In this document: positions 15,569 to 24,209 of the stretch, one piece after another
How the letters are laid out: every line of letters starts with the position of its first letter
How positions within the stretch are numbered: position 1 is the first letter of the stretch
Made by a program: the position numbers and the translations under genes
Notes under the pieces: model-generated
The model's database searches: none
What the model was told of the DNA's origin: nothing
What the model saw: only the letters and a program-made list of their open reading frames with translations
Assembly (NCBI GenBank): GCA_902769705.1
Contig: CACXPX010000002.1
Location: forward strand, 62,001 to 126,000
Direction of reading: 5' to 3'
DNA from: an uncultured Prevotellaceae bacterium
Lineage (GTDB): Bacteria > Bacteroidota > Bacteroidia > Bacteroidales > Bacteroidaceae
Length of the DNA stretch: 64,000 nucleotides

Positions 15569-17965
15569 TCACGGTTTAATGGTTTGCGGCGTCCCTGCTG
15601 TCAGAAGGACGGTCTTAGACTTTCCATTGACAATCACTTCCAAGTGTTGGTCTTCAACGCTTGTAATAGTAGCTTGGCTCACTTGCCCGTTGTTCCACGA
15701 GATATCCACAGTAAGTCCGCCACGTGCTTTCAAGCCGCTAATAGTTCCTGAAGGCCATGCGTCGGGCAGTGCAGGCAACAATTCCAACTTGCCAGTATGG
15801 CTTTGTAAGAACATCTCGCACACGCCTGCTGTACCGCCAAAGTTTCCATCAATCTGGAAAGGCGGATGGGCATCGAACAAATTGGGGTAGGTTCCGCCCG
15901 AATGACGGCGCCCTGGACCACGATAAGCATCAGGACTGACATATGTGAGCAGCTTTTGGAAGATGTGATAGGCTTGGTCGGGACGATGGAGTCGCGCCCA
16001 AAGGTTGATTCGCCAACCTGTAGACCATCCCGTTGTGCGGTCGCCTTTTATTTCCAGCGACTTTGCACATGCCGCTTCAAGTTCTTTTCGATTGGCCATC
16101 CGCTGAAGATGGTTGCCTGGATAAAGGCCGATAAGATGGCTTTGGTGGCGATGTTGCCAATCCCAATCGTCCCAATCGTAATACCACTCTTGCAGGTTTC
16201 CGCGATGCCCGATGGTGTATGGATGCAGGCGTGAGAGTGTCTGCTGGATTCTTGCAGCAGTTTTCGTATCGATGGAATCGGTGCATATTGCGCTGGCAGT
16301 CAGCATGTTCGTAAAGAGTTCGCGCAAGATGGCCAGATCGGCGGTACCTCCATAGCATGTTGTTCCATGATAGCCCTTGTCGGTTTTGTATTCGTTTTCG
16401 GGACTGGTGCTGGGTGCGGTAATGAGTTCTTGAGGGTTGTTGGGATTCTCTACAAGCCAGTCGAGCATGAAATCCGTAGCACCTTTCAACAGTGGAAAGG
16501 CTGTTTTTTTCAGGAAGTCACGGTCAAGCGTGAAAGCGAAATGCTCCCAAAGGTTCATGCAGAGCCATGCACCACCCATATTCCAATTGCTCCATTCGGG
16601 ACTCTCGCGCTTTTCACCCACAGGATTGGTCATCGCCCAGATGTCACTATTGTGACTGGAGCACCATCCTCGGTTGATGCCGTAATAGTTTCGGGCGGTG
16701 TAATGTCCATTCTCAGCCAATCCTTTCATGAATCCCCACAAGGGTTCCGTCATTTCCGAAAGGTTAGCCACTTCCGCCGGCCAGTAATTCTCTTCGAGAT
16801 TGATATTCACGGTATAATTACCACGCCAAGGCGAGAACTGATGTGGTGCCCACAGCCCTTGCAAGTTAGCTGGGACATTGGGAGTTCGCGAACTGCTGAT
16901 GAGCAGGTAGCGTCCGTATTGCATGTAGAGCGTTTCGAGATAGGGATTGTGGCCGCCTTGATTGGTGTAGGCAAGCAGTTGTTGCTCTGTTGTATGGATA
17001 TTATCGTAAACAGAGCCTTCAAGATTCATCTTCAAACGGTCGTAAAACTGCTGATAATCAGCGATATGACGCTCTTTCACTTGCTCATACGTGCAGTTCA
17101 CAGTATGCCAAGCGTCGTCCGTTGCTTGTTCCACATAGGGTGCACCCTCCTTCACAGGATGCTTGTCGAAACCGTTGAACGATGTCTCATTGACAACATA
17201 GATGGTAGCTTCGGTGGCGTCAAGAATGCGAAGAGTATTGTCTTGCACGCTGACGCGACCGTCAGTAGTGGTAGCACGGATGATGGTACAGAAGTGAATG
17301 CTCTCTTGCGGATCACCAATAGCGTGTCCCGTTATGGTGATTTGGTTGTCCGAGAATTTAGTCTTGTACGGCACAAGTGCGCTGGTGCTCAGCTCATAGT
17401 TCATCTTTCCGCCATCAGCAGTGAGATGGATGGCTATGAGTTTATCGGGATTACTAGCCAAATACTCTTTCTTGTAAGTCACTCCATTGCGCCGATAGGT
17501 GTTGCTACAAACAGCCTTATCGATGTCAAGCTGCCGATAATAATCATATGCGGTATAGTTGAGCCCGTTCCCTCCATCGCAATTAAGGTCGCGGATGTAA
17601 AGCGTAGCCAAGGACATGTAATAACTGCTGTTAGGTCCTTGCACATGAAGTTGCAGAGAGTCGGCCTTTGCATAGTCTTCTTGGAACAAAGCTTCACGAA
17701 TCTTGGGAATCCATTCGTTGGCATTTGCATCCATCTCGCGGTCGTAAGGCCGACCTGTCCACAATGTGATGTCATTCAATTTGATACTATCCACATCAGC
17801 TCCGCCATAGACAAGAGCACCCAGTTTCCCGTTTCCTATAGGCAATGATTCTTCAAAAAACTCAGCGGGGCGGTCGTACCATAGCCGCATGGGCAACTGC
17901 TCTTGTGCTTCCGTGGCCAACATGCAACACGAAATGAATATAGTAGATAGTATTTTTTTCATCAC
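15569..17965 (-). CDS. GH95 glycosidase, probable alpha-L-fucosidase
   Basis: A 798-residue exported glycoside hydrolase of family 95, whose members release terminal alpha-1,2-L-fucose (some act on alpha-L-galactose) from host or plant glycans. A signal peptide ends near ATEAQ (residue ~21). The N-terminal domain opens with WYDRPAEFFEESLPIGNGKLGA. Residues matching the family's catalytic set are Asn387 and Asn389 (TVNINLEENYW), Glu523 (TSPENEY, general acid) and Asp706 (FQIDGNFGG). The gene begins MMKK, so either Met could start. It is followed 6 bp later by the AraC regulator. No clear -7 element was found before it; a bidirectional terminator separates it from gyrB. Confidence 0.93.
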   Translation of the reverse strand: MMKKILSTIFISCCMLATEAQEQLPMRLWYDRPAEFFEESLPIGNGKLGALVYGGADVDSIKLNDITLWTGRPYDREMDANANEWIPKIREALFQEDYAKADSLQLHVQGPNSSYYMSLATLYIRDLNCDGGNGLNYTAYDYYRQLDIDKAVCSNTYRRNGVTYKKEYLASNPDKLIAIHLTADGGKMNYELSTSALVPYKTKFSDNQITITGHAIGDPQESIHFCTIIRATTTDGRVSVQDNTLRILDATEATIYVVNETSFNGFDKHPVKEGAPYVEQATDDAWHTVNCTYEQVKERHIADYQQFYDRLKMNLEGSVYDNIHTTEQQLLAYTNQGGHNPYLETLYMQYGRYLLISSSRTPNVPANLQGLWAPHQFSPWRGNYTVNINLEENYWPAEVANLSEMTEPLWGFMKGLAENGHYTARNYYGINRGWCSSHNSDIWAMTNPVGEKRESPEWSNWNMGGAWLCMNLWEHFAFTLDRDFLKKTAFPLLKGATDFMLDWLVENPNNPQELITAPSTSPENEYKTDKGYHGTTCYGGTADLAILRELFTNMLTASAICTDSIDTKTAARIQQTLSRLHPYTIGHRGNLQEWYYDWDDWDWQHRHQSHLIGLYPGNHLQRMANRKELEAACAKSLEIKGDRTTGWSTGWRINLWARLHRPDQAYHIFQKLLTYVSPDAYRGPGRRHSGGTYPNLFDAHPPFQIDGNFGGTAGVCEMFLQSHTGKLELLPALPDAWPSGTISGLKARGGLTVDISWNNGQVSQATITSVEDQHLEVIVNGKSKTVLLTAGTPQTIKP

Positions 17966-18030
17966 TTATTAGGTTTTCTATGTAATTTGCTTATATAGGA
18001 AATAGGTATCAGTGGCTTCTTTGAAAGAAA

Positions 18031-18071
18031 AAAGTCAGTAGGTGCGTGTTTCCGCTTTCCCTACTGACTTT
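18031..18071. terminator. Bidirectional terminator downstream of gyrB
   Basis: A perfect 12-bp stem, AAAGTCAGTAGG (18031-18042) with CCTACTGACTTT (18060-18071), 14 bp after the gyrB stop on the - strand. Confidence 0.85.
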
Positions 18072-18085
18072 AATATCATTTGTCC

Positions 18086-20056
18086 TTATGCGTCAATGTT
18101 AGCATAAGTGGCATTCTGCTCGATGAACTCGCGTCGCGGCTCCACATCATCGCCCATCAGCATTGAGAATATCTCATCGGCTTGTGCAGCGTTTTCGATG
18201 GTCACCTGCTTCAGCAAGCGGGTCTTGGGATCCATCGTAGTCTCCCACAACTGTTCGGGGTTCATTTCACCAAGACCTTTGTAGCGCTGGGTGTGAAGAG
18301 CACTGCTGTTTTCGTCGCCTGCCACATACTTATCGATAAAAGCTTGGCGCTGCTGCTCGGTATAGCAGTATTCCGAAATCTTCTTGAAGGTACACTTGTA
18401 AAGCGGCGGTGTAGCAATGTAAAGGTGACCTTCCTCGATGACGCGCGGCATGAAACGATAGAAGAGTGTCATGATAAGTGTGTCGATGTGCGAACCATCG
18501 ACATCGGCATCGGTCATGATGATAATCTTGTCGTAGCGCAGTTTGTCAATGTTAGCCTCGCGGTCGGCCTCGCCCTCAACGCCGAAGCGCACACCAATAC
18601 TCTGGATGATATTCATCACAGACTCGGCCTCAAACACACGGTGCCACTGGACTTTCTCCACATTCAGAATCTTTCCACGCAGAGGCAAAATAGCTTGAGT
18701 GTAGCGGTCGCGACCTTGCTTGGCTGATCCACCTGCAGAATCACCCTCAACCAAGAAAATCTCGCACTCCTTCGGGTCTTTGTTCGAGCAGTCGGCCAGT
18801 TTTCCAGGCAGTCCACCACCACTCATGGGGTTCTTGCGCTGAACGCTCTCACGAGCCTTGCGGGCTGCAATACGTGCTGTGGCAGCCAGCACAACTTTCT
18901 CGCAAATCTGCTTGGCTTCTTTCGGATGTTCCTCCAAGTAATAGGTAAGAGCCTCGCCCACAGCCTGTTGCACAGCTCCCGTCACCTCTGAGTTTCCGAG
19001 TTTTGTCTTGGTCTGACCTTCGAATTGCGGCTCAGCAACCTTCACAGAGATGACAGCAGTGAGACCTTCGCGGAAGTCTTCAGGGGCAATCTCTATCTTT
19101 GCTTTTTCAATTTGCTTGGCAATTTGCGGTTCGTTGTCGGCATATTTCTTCAGCGTGCGGGTGAGTGCAGCACGGAAACCAGCCAAGTGAGTACCACCCT
19201 CGATGGTGTTGATGTTGTTCACATACGAGTGGATGTTCTCCGAATAGTCGGTGTTATACATGATGGCCACCTCGATGGGGATGCTCTGCTTCTCGGTCTT
19301 CAAGTAAATGACGTCATCAACCAGATGTGTGCGATGGCGGTCGATGTAGCGTACAAACTCCTTCAATCCGTCTTTGGCATGGAAAGTTTCCTCCTTTGTC
19401 TTACCTTCCTCGTCAGGACGCAGGTCGCGCAATGTGATGGTGATGCCGGCATTCAGATAGGCCAACTCACGCATACGGCGAGCCACGATGTCGTATTTGT
19501 ATTCGGTGGTGGTGAAAATGGAGGCATCGGGCCAGAACTGCTGACGCGTACCCGTTTTGTCGGTGTCGCCTACAATCTTCACGTCATAGAGAGGCTTTCC
19601 CTTCTCGTATTCCTGCTGATAGATATGGCCGTTGCGATAGACCTGCGATGTCATGTGCTCAGACAAGGCGTTCACACAACTGACGCCCACACCGTGAAGT
19701 CCACCCGAGACCTTGTAACTGCCCTTGTCGAACTTACCGCCGGCATGCAGCACGGTCATCACCACTTCCAGAGCGCTCTTGTGCATCTTCTCGTGTTCAT
19801 CCACAGGGATACCGCGTCCGTCGTCCTGCACGGTGATGGAGTTGTCTTCGTTGATGGTTACTTCGATGTTTTTGCAGTATCCTGCCATCGCCTCGTCGAT
19901 GGAGTTGTCCACAGTCTCGTTCACCAGATGGTGCAATCCTTTTTCACTGATGTCACCAATATACATAGCCGGGCGCTTGCGGACGGCTTCGAGTCCTTCC
20001 AGCACCTGAATGTTACTGGCCGAGTAGTTATTCTCGTTGTTTTGAATGTCTGCCAT
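18086..20056 (-). CDS. gyrB: DNA gyrase subunit B
   Basis: The ATPase subunit of the type II topoisomerase that introduces negative supercoils; 656 residues. The GHKL ATP site is seen in VNETVDNSIDEA (about residues 45-56), DDGRGIPVD and GGLHGVGVSCVNALS. The Toprim domain has EGDSAGGSAKQGRD and later DADVDGSHI. The C-terminal block QRYKGLGEMNPEQLWETTM and the closing DVEPRREFIEQNA are typical of GyrB rather than ParE. It is a single-gene unit with its own promoter and terminator, downstream of rpsT as in other Bacteroidales. Confidence 0.97.
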   Translation of the reverse strand: MADIQNNENNYSASNIQVLEGLEAVRKRPAMYIGDISEKGLHHLVNETVDNSIDEAMAGYCKNIEVTINEDNSITVQDDGRGIPVDEHEKMHKSALEVVMTVLHAGGKFDKGSYKVSGGLHGVGVSCVNALSEHMTSQVYRNGHIYQQEYEKGKPLYDVKIVGDTDKTGTRQQFWPDASIFTTTEYKYDIVARRMRELAYLNAGITITLRDLRPDEEGKTKEETFHAKDGLKEFVRYIDRHRTHLVDDVIYLKTEKQSIPIEVAIMYNTDYSENIHSYVNNINTIEGGTHLAGFRAALTRTLKKYADNEPQIAKQIEKAKIEIAPEDFREGLTAVISVKVAEPQFEGQTKTKLGNSEVTGAVQQAVGEALTYYLEEHPKEAKQICEKVVLAATARIAARKARESVQRKNPMSGGGLPGKLADCSNKDPKECEIFLVEGDSAGGSAKQGRDRYTQAILPLRGKILNVEKVQWHRVFEAESVMNIIQSIGVRFGVEGEADREANIDKLRYDKIIIMTDADVDGSHIDTLIMTLFYRFMPRVIEEGHLYIATPPLYKCTFKKISEYCYTEQQRQAFIDKYVAGDENSSALHTQRYKGLGEMNPEQLWETTMDPKTRLLKQVTIENAAQADEIFSMLMGDDVEPRREFIEQNATYANIDA

Positions 20057-20089
20057 TTCTGTTTCTTAAAGTCACTTTTGTTATAGGTT

Positions 20090-20098
20090 GCAAAGATA
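20090..20098 (-). promoter_or_regulatory. Promoter -7 element for gyrB
   Basis: The - strand reads TATCTTTGC, 33 bp before the gyrB ATG. Confidence 0.75.
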
Positions 20099-20180
20099 CA
20101 AAAAAAACATGAATTTCCGAAAACTTTTATCTTAAAATAACTCACGAAATTCTAATTATTTCAACTTGTTTTTAACATAA

Positions 20181-20218
20181 AAAACGGCCATCACCCTTTC
20201 GGATGTGGCCGTTGTTGT
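20181..20218 (-). terminator. Terminator after rpsT
   Basis: AACGGCCA (20183-20190) pairs with TGGCCGTT (20206-20213). On the - strand a run of T follows, about 40 bp after the rpsT stop. Confidence 0.8.
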
Positions 20219-20253
20219 TTTCCGCATGCAAACGGGCGTCTTCCCAAGGGGAA

Positions 20254-20508
20254 TTATCCCAGTTTCTTGATGTGGAGGCTGAGGCTTGATTTCAGGTTTG
20301 CAGCCTTGTTCTTGTGGATGATGTGCACCTTTGCAAGTTTGTCCAGCATCTTCTGAACAAGAGGATACATCTTCACAGCCTCGTCCTTGTCTTTTGTGGC
20401 GCGCAGCTTGCGAACAGCGTTGCGCATCGTCTTTGCATAATATCTGTTATGCAGGTTTCTCACCTTGTCCTGACGAATTCTTTTCAGTGATGATTTGTGA
20501 TTTGCCAT
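20254..20508 (-). CDS. rpsT: 30S ribosomal protein S20
   Basis: A small basic protein of 84 residues that binds 16S rRNA. The conserved start [13 protein letters not shown] and the block AAKNKAAN-like [14 protein letters not shown] identify it. The frame stays open for another 54 codons upstream, but those residues do not belong to S20. The ATG at 20508 gives the correct N-terminus. The tRNA-Glu gene lies 193 bp upstream in the same direction and the two may share a transcript. Confidence 0.96.
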   Translation of the reverse strand: MANHKSSLKRIRQDKVRNLHNRYYAKTMRNAVRKLRATKDKDEAVKMYPLVQKMLDKLAKVHIIHKNKAANLKSSLSLHIKKLG

Positions 20509-20701
20509 TTTTAAATTTAAATTATTGATAATGAATTGTTTTTCTACCGGAAGCTTATGGGTCTTGCGCTTTTTAGGGCTGCCCTGGGCGGACTTTGCAA
20601 ATGGGGAGATACCCCTTTTACGAAATTCTCCGCCACCATTTCCCAACGGCTTTTCCCATTGGTAGCGCATCGCTGCGCAGATGACGGATTCCTCATTTTT
20701 G

Positions 20702-20773
20702 TAGTCCCTAGGAGAGTCGAACTCCTCTTTAGAGAATGAAAATCTCTCGTCCTAGCCGATAGACGAAGGGACC
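20702..20773 (-). tRNA. tRNA-Glu (anticodon TTC)
   Basis: Reading the - strand from 20773, the acceptor arm GGTCCCT pairs with AGGGACT (first pair G-U). The anticodon stem AGAGA/TCTCT encloses the loop TTTTCAT, giving anticodon TTC, and the T arm contains GTTCGACTC. The length is 72 without an encoded CCA, which is usual in this phylum. Confidence 0.95.
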
Positions 20774-20793
20774 ATGCGACTTCTTTAGCGGGT

Positions 20794-20826
20794 GCAAAGT
20801 TACAGCTTTTTGTTGAACTGGCCAAA
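20794..20826 (-). promoter_or_regulatory. Promoter for tRNA-Glu (and possibly rpsT)
   Basis: On the - strand TAACTTTGC lies at 20794-20802, with TTTG at 20823-20826 about 20 bp upstream. These are near-perfect Bacteroidota -7 and -33 elements. Confidence 0.8.
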
Positions 20827-20865
20827 TTTTCTATTAAAAATTTTCTTTGTATGCCTGTTTTTTCG

Positions 20866-20873
20866 TATTTTTG
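20866..20873 (+). promoter_or_regulatory. Probable promoter -7 element for recO
   Basis: TATTTTTG ends only 9 bp before the recO ATG, so a transcript from it would have almost no leader. Confidence 0.55.
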
Positions 20874-20882
20874 TGGCTAAGT

Positions 20883-21605
20883 ATGATGACAAAGACACGT
20901 GCGTTAGTACTCCGCACCGTCAAATACGGTGAGCGCGGGCTGATTGTGGACATGCTCTCCGAGGGACATGGACGGCTTTCGTTCATGGTCAGCATAGGGC
21001 AAACCCAACATTCACGCATGAAGAAACAACTGTTCCAACCGCTCTCGATGCTCGATTTGGAGTTCGACCTGCGCCCTAATGCGCGCCTACAAAAGTTGAA
21101 AGACGTGCGCGTCAACCATCCTTACACATCGATACCTTTCGATCCATACAAACTTTCCATCTCGCTCTTCGTGGCCGAGTTCCTGCTTTATGCCACCCGC
21201 GACGAGCAATTCAATGAGCCTCTCTTCGCCTATCTGGAGCACAGCCTGCAATGGCTCGACGGCTCAACGGGCCACTTTGCAAACTTCCACTTGGTCTTCA
21301 TGATGCGCCTCTCGCGATTCATCGGCTTCTTCCCCAACCTGGAAGACTATCAAGAAGGTTGCTGTTTCGATTTGCGAAATGGCGAATTCACGCCTCACGC
21401 ACCACTTCACGCCGACTTCGTGCAACCTGACGAAGCCGCCAAGATAGGGTTGCTCATGCGTATGGACTACGAGACGATGCGTCTTTTCCGCATGTCGCGC
21501 ACCGAGCGCAACCGATGCACCGAGCTCATTCTCTCCTACTATCGCCTCCACGTGCCAGGTTTCCCGCAGTTGCGTTCACTCTCCGTTGTGCAAGAATTAT
21601 TTTAA
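20883..21605 (+). CDS. recO: DNA repair protein RecO
   Basis: Recombination mediator that works with RecR to load RecA on SSB-coated DNA; 240 residues from the ATG at 20883 (a second ATG follows directly). The N-terminal OB-fold has TRALVLRTVKYGERGLIVDM, where members usually have a similar VL-x-x-x-Y-G-E stretch, followed by LSFMV and LDLEFDLRPNARLQ. The rest is helical, as expected. The TTG-initiated longer frame from 20847 overlaps the promoter and adds non-conserved residues. The gene ends 14 bp from the convergent serpin gene, with no obvious terminator between them. Confidence 0.9.
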   Translation: MMTKTRALVLRTVKYGERGLIVDMLSEGHGRLSFMVSIGQTQHSRMKKQLFQPLSMLDLEFDLRPNARLQKLKDVRVNHPYTSIPFDPYKLSISLFVAEFLLYATRDEQFNEPLFAYLEHSLQWLDGSTGHFANFHLVFMMRLSRFIGFFPNLEDYQEGCCFDLRNGEFTPHAPLHADFVQPDEAAKIGLLMRMDYETMRLFRMSRTERNRCTELILSYYRLHVPGFPQLRSLSVVQELF

Positions 21606-21619
21606 AGCGACACCTTTTT

Positions 21620-22921
21620 CTATTCGCCCGTGTATTTGCCCACGAAGAGAATAACACCCGAAGACGCTTCGCGAATAGCATAGACGAATGGGCGATTGGC
21701 GTGGAACGTTGCCTTAGGGAATTCTCTGGGCATAGCCGATGTCATAAGCATACCTGCTACGGTGACGGCAGCAGCTTCTGAACCATCCTCGTTGACCTTG
21801 ATTTTAGCCTTCTGCCGCATCATGCCGATGTAGACAGGAACTGCACACATATTGCTGATTTCACCACAATTAGGGGCAAAAGCCAAGTTAATACCCATCT
21901 GCTGCAGCAGTCCTATCAGCCCTTCTTTCATCTCGTTGGTGTCGGACGATGTCTCGTAGCGCGGCAGCTTCAGGTCAACATCGTAAGGTGTAAACATCTC
22001 GCCCTCTCCGCCAGAATAGGTCTTTGTGTACAATCCCCTTTGTGCCAACAAGTTGATGACGTCGTCTGTGGTCTTTCCTTCATTGGGCAACATCACCATC
22101 ATACTCCACATCCCATTGCCATAAGGAATGCTGACGGCAGTGTAGGTATTATTCTTCAGATAATTAATCCGCACATCCTGTTGCATCATCGGCAGTTCCT
22201 TCTTGCCTTTTGGGGTGGTGAAAGTTTCCTTTTTCGTGTTCTTGGGGTCGAATTTCGAGGTCCAGTCGGCCTTGAAATAGATGGCATTCAGCAAGTAAGA
22301 CACCACATTGGGATCCACCTCATCCAAAATGGTGGGAATCATCTTGTTGGTTTTCTCACCACACCAGCCGTTGATGTGATCGAGCGTTTTCGGCGAAGAA
22401 AAGTCTAGTGCCTCTGCTTGAGCATCGTAATATTCCTTCATATCCTTCTGGAACTGCTCTTTCAACTGGTATTTCTTGTTCAGGAAGATGGCGTTGGCAA
22501 TGTTCAGCGTCACCTTCCCGTCCACCTTCGGCAAGTTCTGGATGAGGTTCTTGCAATAGTCGTTCACGGCCTGAATTCCCCCTTCGTGGAATCCCAAAAC
22601 CTGCTCCAACTGCTTCTCCGTCTGGCCCGTTGCCGCATCGTTCACCATTCCCAATACATAAGTGATGCTCAACGGCGAGTAGATGAAGCTCTTACCGCTT
22701 CGGTCGGCCGCGTTCACCGTCTTCAGGAAGTTCAACGTAAACTGGTTGTTATCGTTGACAAACACCCTCTGCGCCTCAGTCAACTTGATGGGTTGGGGCT
22801 CTGCCACCATATTCACGATTTTTGTCTCTCCAGTCTCCTCTGTATCGTTAGAGGAACACGACAGCAACATGCAACCTGCCAGAATTGCCGTCAACATGGG
22901 TAATAAACGTTTTTTCATCAT
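21620..22921 (-). CDS. Serpin-family protease inhibitor lipoprotein
   Basis: A 433-residue serpin, which normally traps serine or cysteine proteases by a suicide mechanism. The N-terminus is a lipoprotein signal: LAGC with Cys17 fits the lipobox best, and Cys22 is an alternative. Serpin landmarks are NDAATGQTEKQL, LNIANAIFLNKKY, LLNAIYFKADW and the C-terminal NRPFVYAIRE. The hinge EDGSEAAAVT (378-387) has the small residues needed for loop insertion, so it is probably inhibitory. Counting from the hinge places the bait bond near Thr394-Ser395. It is likely at the outer membrane or surface, protecting the cell from proteases of the host or its own. The upstream region is long and carries repeat array A. 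Confidence 0.93.
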   Translation of the reverse strand: MMKKRLLPMLTAILAGCMLLSCSSNDTEETGETKIVNMVAEPQPIKLTEAQRVFVNDNNQFTLNFLKTVNAADRSGKSFIYSPLSITYVLGMVNDAATGQTEKQLEQVLGFHEGGIQAVNDYCKNLIQNLPKVDGKVTLNIANAIFLNKKYQLKEQFQKDMKEYYDAQAEALDFSSPKTLDHINGWCGEKTNKMIPTILDEVDPNVVSYLLNAIYFKADWTSKFDPKNTKKETFTTPKGKKELPMMQQDVRINYLKNNTYTAVSIPYGNGMWSMMVMLPNEGKTTDDVINLLAQRGLYTKTYSGGEGEMFTPYDVDLKLPRYETSSDTNEMKEGLIGLLQQMGINLAFAPNCGEISNMCAVPVYIGMMRQKAKIKVNEDGSEAAAVTVAGMLMTSAMPREFPKATFHANRPFVYAIREASSGVILFVGKYTGE

Positions 22922-22998
22922 TACTTATTTATTATATGGTTCTTTACTTTGTAAACGCAGATGGGCACCTAATCTTGCTTGAGATATGTGTTAATTAT

Positions 22999-23192
22999 TT
23001 CAAAAGCATGCTTTAGTCTTGTCAAAGCATACATCTCATCTGGTAAAATAAATTATTTTGCTCAGTAAAATAAATTATTTTAGACGGTAAAATAAATTAT
23101 TTTGGTCGGTAAAATAAATTATTTTACTACGTCAAAGATGGCTTTTGACAACGCTATATGCGGCAAATGAGCCCATCAGAGGCCACAAGTGA
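22999..23192. repeat. 22-bp-period repeat array A
   Basis: Nine consecutive 18-bp units with 4-bp spacers. The middle four (starting 23043, 23065, 23087, 23109) are GTAAAATAAATTATTTTG or the same ending in A, an almost perfect palindrome; the spacers between them are ctca, gacg and gtcg. Before them come TTCAAAAGCATGCTTTAG (22999) and GTCAAAGCATACATCTCA (23021). After them come GTCAAAGATGGCTTTTGA (23131), GCTATATGCGGCAAATGA (23153) and ATCAGAGGCCACAAGTGA (23175). Spacing is exactly 22 throughout. It lies in the upstream region of the serpin gene. Confidence 0.9.
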
Positions 23193-23306
23193 GAAAACCG
23201 CATCATTGTTCACAAGAAAAGAAAACGAAAGTGCGACCGTGCCAAGTCTGGGGACGAAACCAGAGGGAAGCCGTATCGCACTTTGCGGATTTGCAGTATT
23301 GGTAGT

Positions 23307-23315
23307 GCAAAGATA
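23307..23315 (-). promoter_or_regulatory. Promoter -7 element pointing toward the serpin gene
   Basis: The - strand reads TATCTTTGC, with TTGC about 19 bp upstream of it. The next gene on this strand is the serpin at 22921, which would give a leader of ~380 nt that includes repeat array A. Confidence 0.55.
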
Positions 23316-23428
23316 CGGAGGAAACAAGGCTTTTGCAATACCCTCAACGCGATTGACACAAAATGAAACAACGAAAACTCTGATTATCAACGAGTTAAGA
23401 AAACAGCTAGCTGGCGTGTTGACACACG

Positions 23429-23466
23429 AAAAAAGGCCTGCACCCATGCGCATGGGATGCAGGCCG
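23429..23466 (-). terminator. Terminator after the Hsp20 gene
   Basis: GGCCTGCA (23435-23442) pairs with TGCAGGCC (23458-23465), with an inner CCCATG/CATGGG stem. On the - strand a T run follows, 80 bp after the Hsp20 stop. Confidence 0.85.
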
Positions 23467-23545
23467 GTTGTTTAATCATCTATGCTATGAACGGATTCTA
23501 TATAGTCGGCCGTCAGGTTTTGGAGCCTTAGGCCTGGGAAGCAGT

Positions 23546-23971
23546 TTAAATCACCTCAATCTGGCGACCCGCTTTCGTGACGGTCTGCTGCATCTTGGGC
23601 AGCTGTACGGTGAGCACACCGTTCTCCATACGAGCTGAAATTGAATCCTTCTCCACATCGTCGGGCAGAATGAGCGTCTGCTCATACTTCGAGTAGCTGA
23701 ACTCGCGGCGCAGATAGTGACCCTTCTTGTCCTCCTCTTTGTTCTCCTGCTTCTGCTCCATCTTGATGACCAGGTTGCCCTCGTCGTTGATGTTCACATT
23801 GAAATCCTCCTTCTTTAAGCCCGGTGCAGCCAGTTCCACTGTGTAGTCCTTGTCGCTTTCGAGCACGTTGATAGCCGGTGCGGTGGCTGCTGTGCGCGGC
23901 ATCAGGTCGGCATCAAACAAACTGTTGAACACTGTTGGTAACCATGCGTTTCTGTGAATCATAGGTCTCAT
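23546..23971 (-). CDS. Small heat shock protein, Hsp20 family
   Basis: ATP-independent chaperone of 141 residues. The alpha-crystallin domain runs from about residue 33 to 130, with PGLKKEDFNV, LRREFSYSKYEQTLILPDDV and the hallmark GVLTVQLPK. The C-terminal IEVI is an I-x-I-like tail used in oligomer assembly. The ATG is preceded by AGGAGGACAAA, one of the better ribosome sites in the window. No clear -7 element or known heat-shock operator was found in the ~240 bp upstream. Confidence 0.95.
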   Translation of the reverse strand: MRPMIHRNAWLPTVFNSLFDADLMPRTAATAPAINVLESDKDYTVELAAPGLKKEDFNVNINDEGNLVIKMEQKQENKEEDKKGHYLRREFSYSKYEQTLILPDDVEKDSISARMENGVLTVQLPKMQQTVTKAGRQIEVI

Positions 23972-24190
23972 AATTTTGTCCTCCTATTTTTATTTTTTAA
24001 AGTTGTTGTTGTTAATTGAATTTTTTATTGAATTCCCTTGCGGGTTCACCAATGGAAATGCAATCTGTATGCCGAACCAAGAATCGTGTCATAATGTCAT
24101 ACATGTGCGCCAATTTGTCGTTTCTAAGTTTTTTATAAACCACACATCATCTTTTTTATAGGATAATTTCGGATTATGAACGAAAAGTCG

Positions 24191-24199
24191 TAACTTTGC
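24191..24199 (+). promoter_or_regulatory. Promoter -7 element for the TPR regulator operon
   Basis: TAACTTTGC ends 10 bp before the ATG at 24210, so the transcript is likely leaderless or has only a few leader bases. Confidence 0.7.
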
Positions 24200-24209
24200 T
24201 AACACATTC

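Noticed and set aside
16367-17848. Long antisense open frame (493 codons) opposite the GH95 gene
   Set aside because: No domain or signal is seen; GH95 on the other strand carries complete catalytic motifs.
20509-20670. N-terminal extension of rpsT by 54 codons
   Set aside because: S20 begins at MANHKSS; the extension has no similarity to it and is an untranslated leader that happens to lack stops.
23158-23475. Open frame of 105 codons on the + strand between serpin and Hsp20
   Set aside because: It runs over the end of repeat array A, an opposing promoter and the Hsp20 terminator, has no recognisable domain or start signal, and its composition is that of non-coding DNA.
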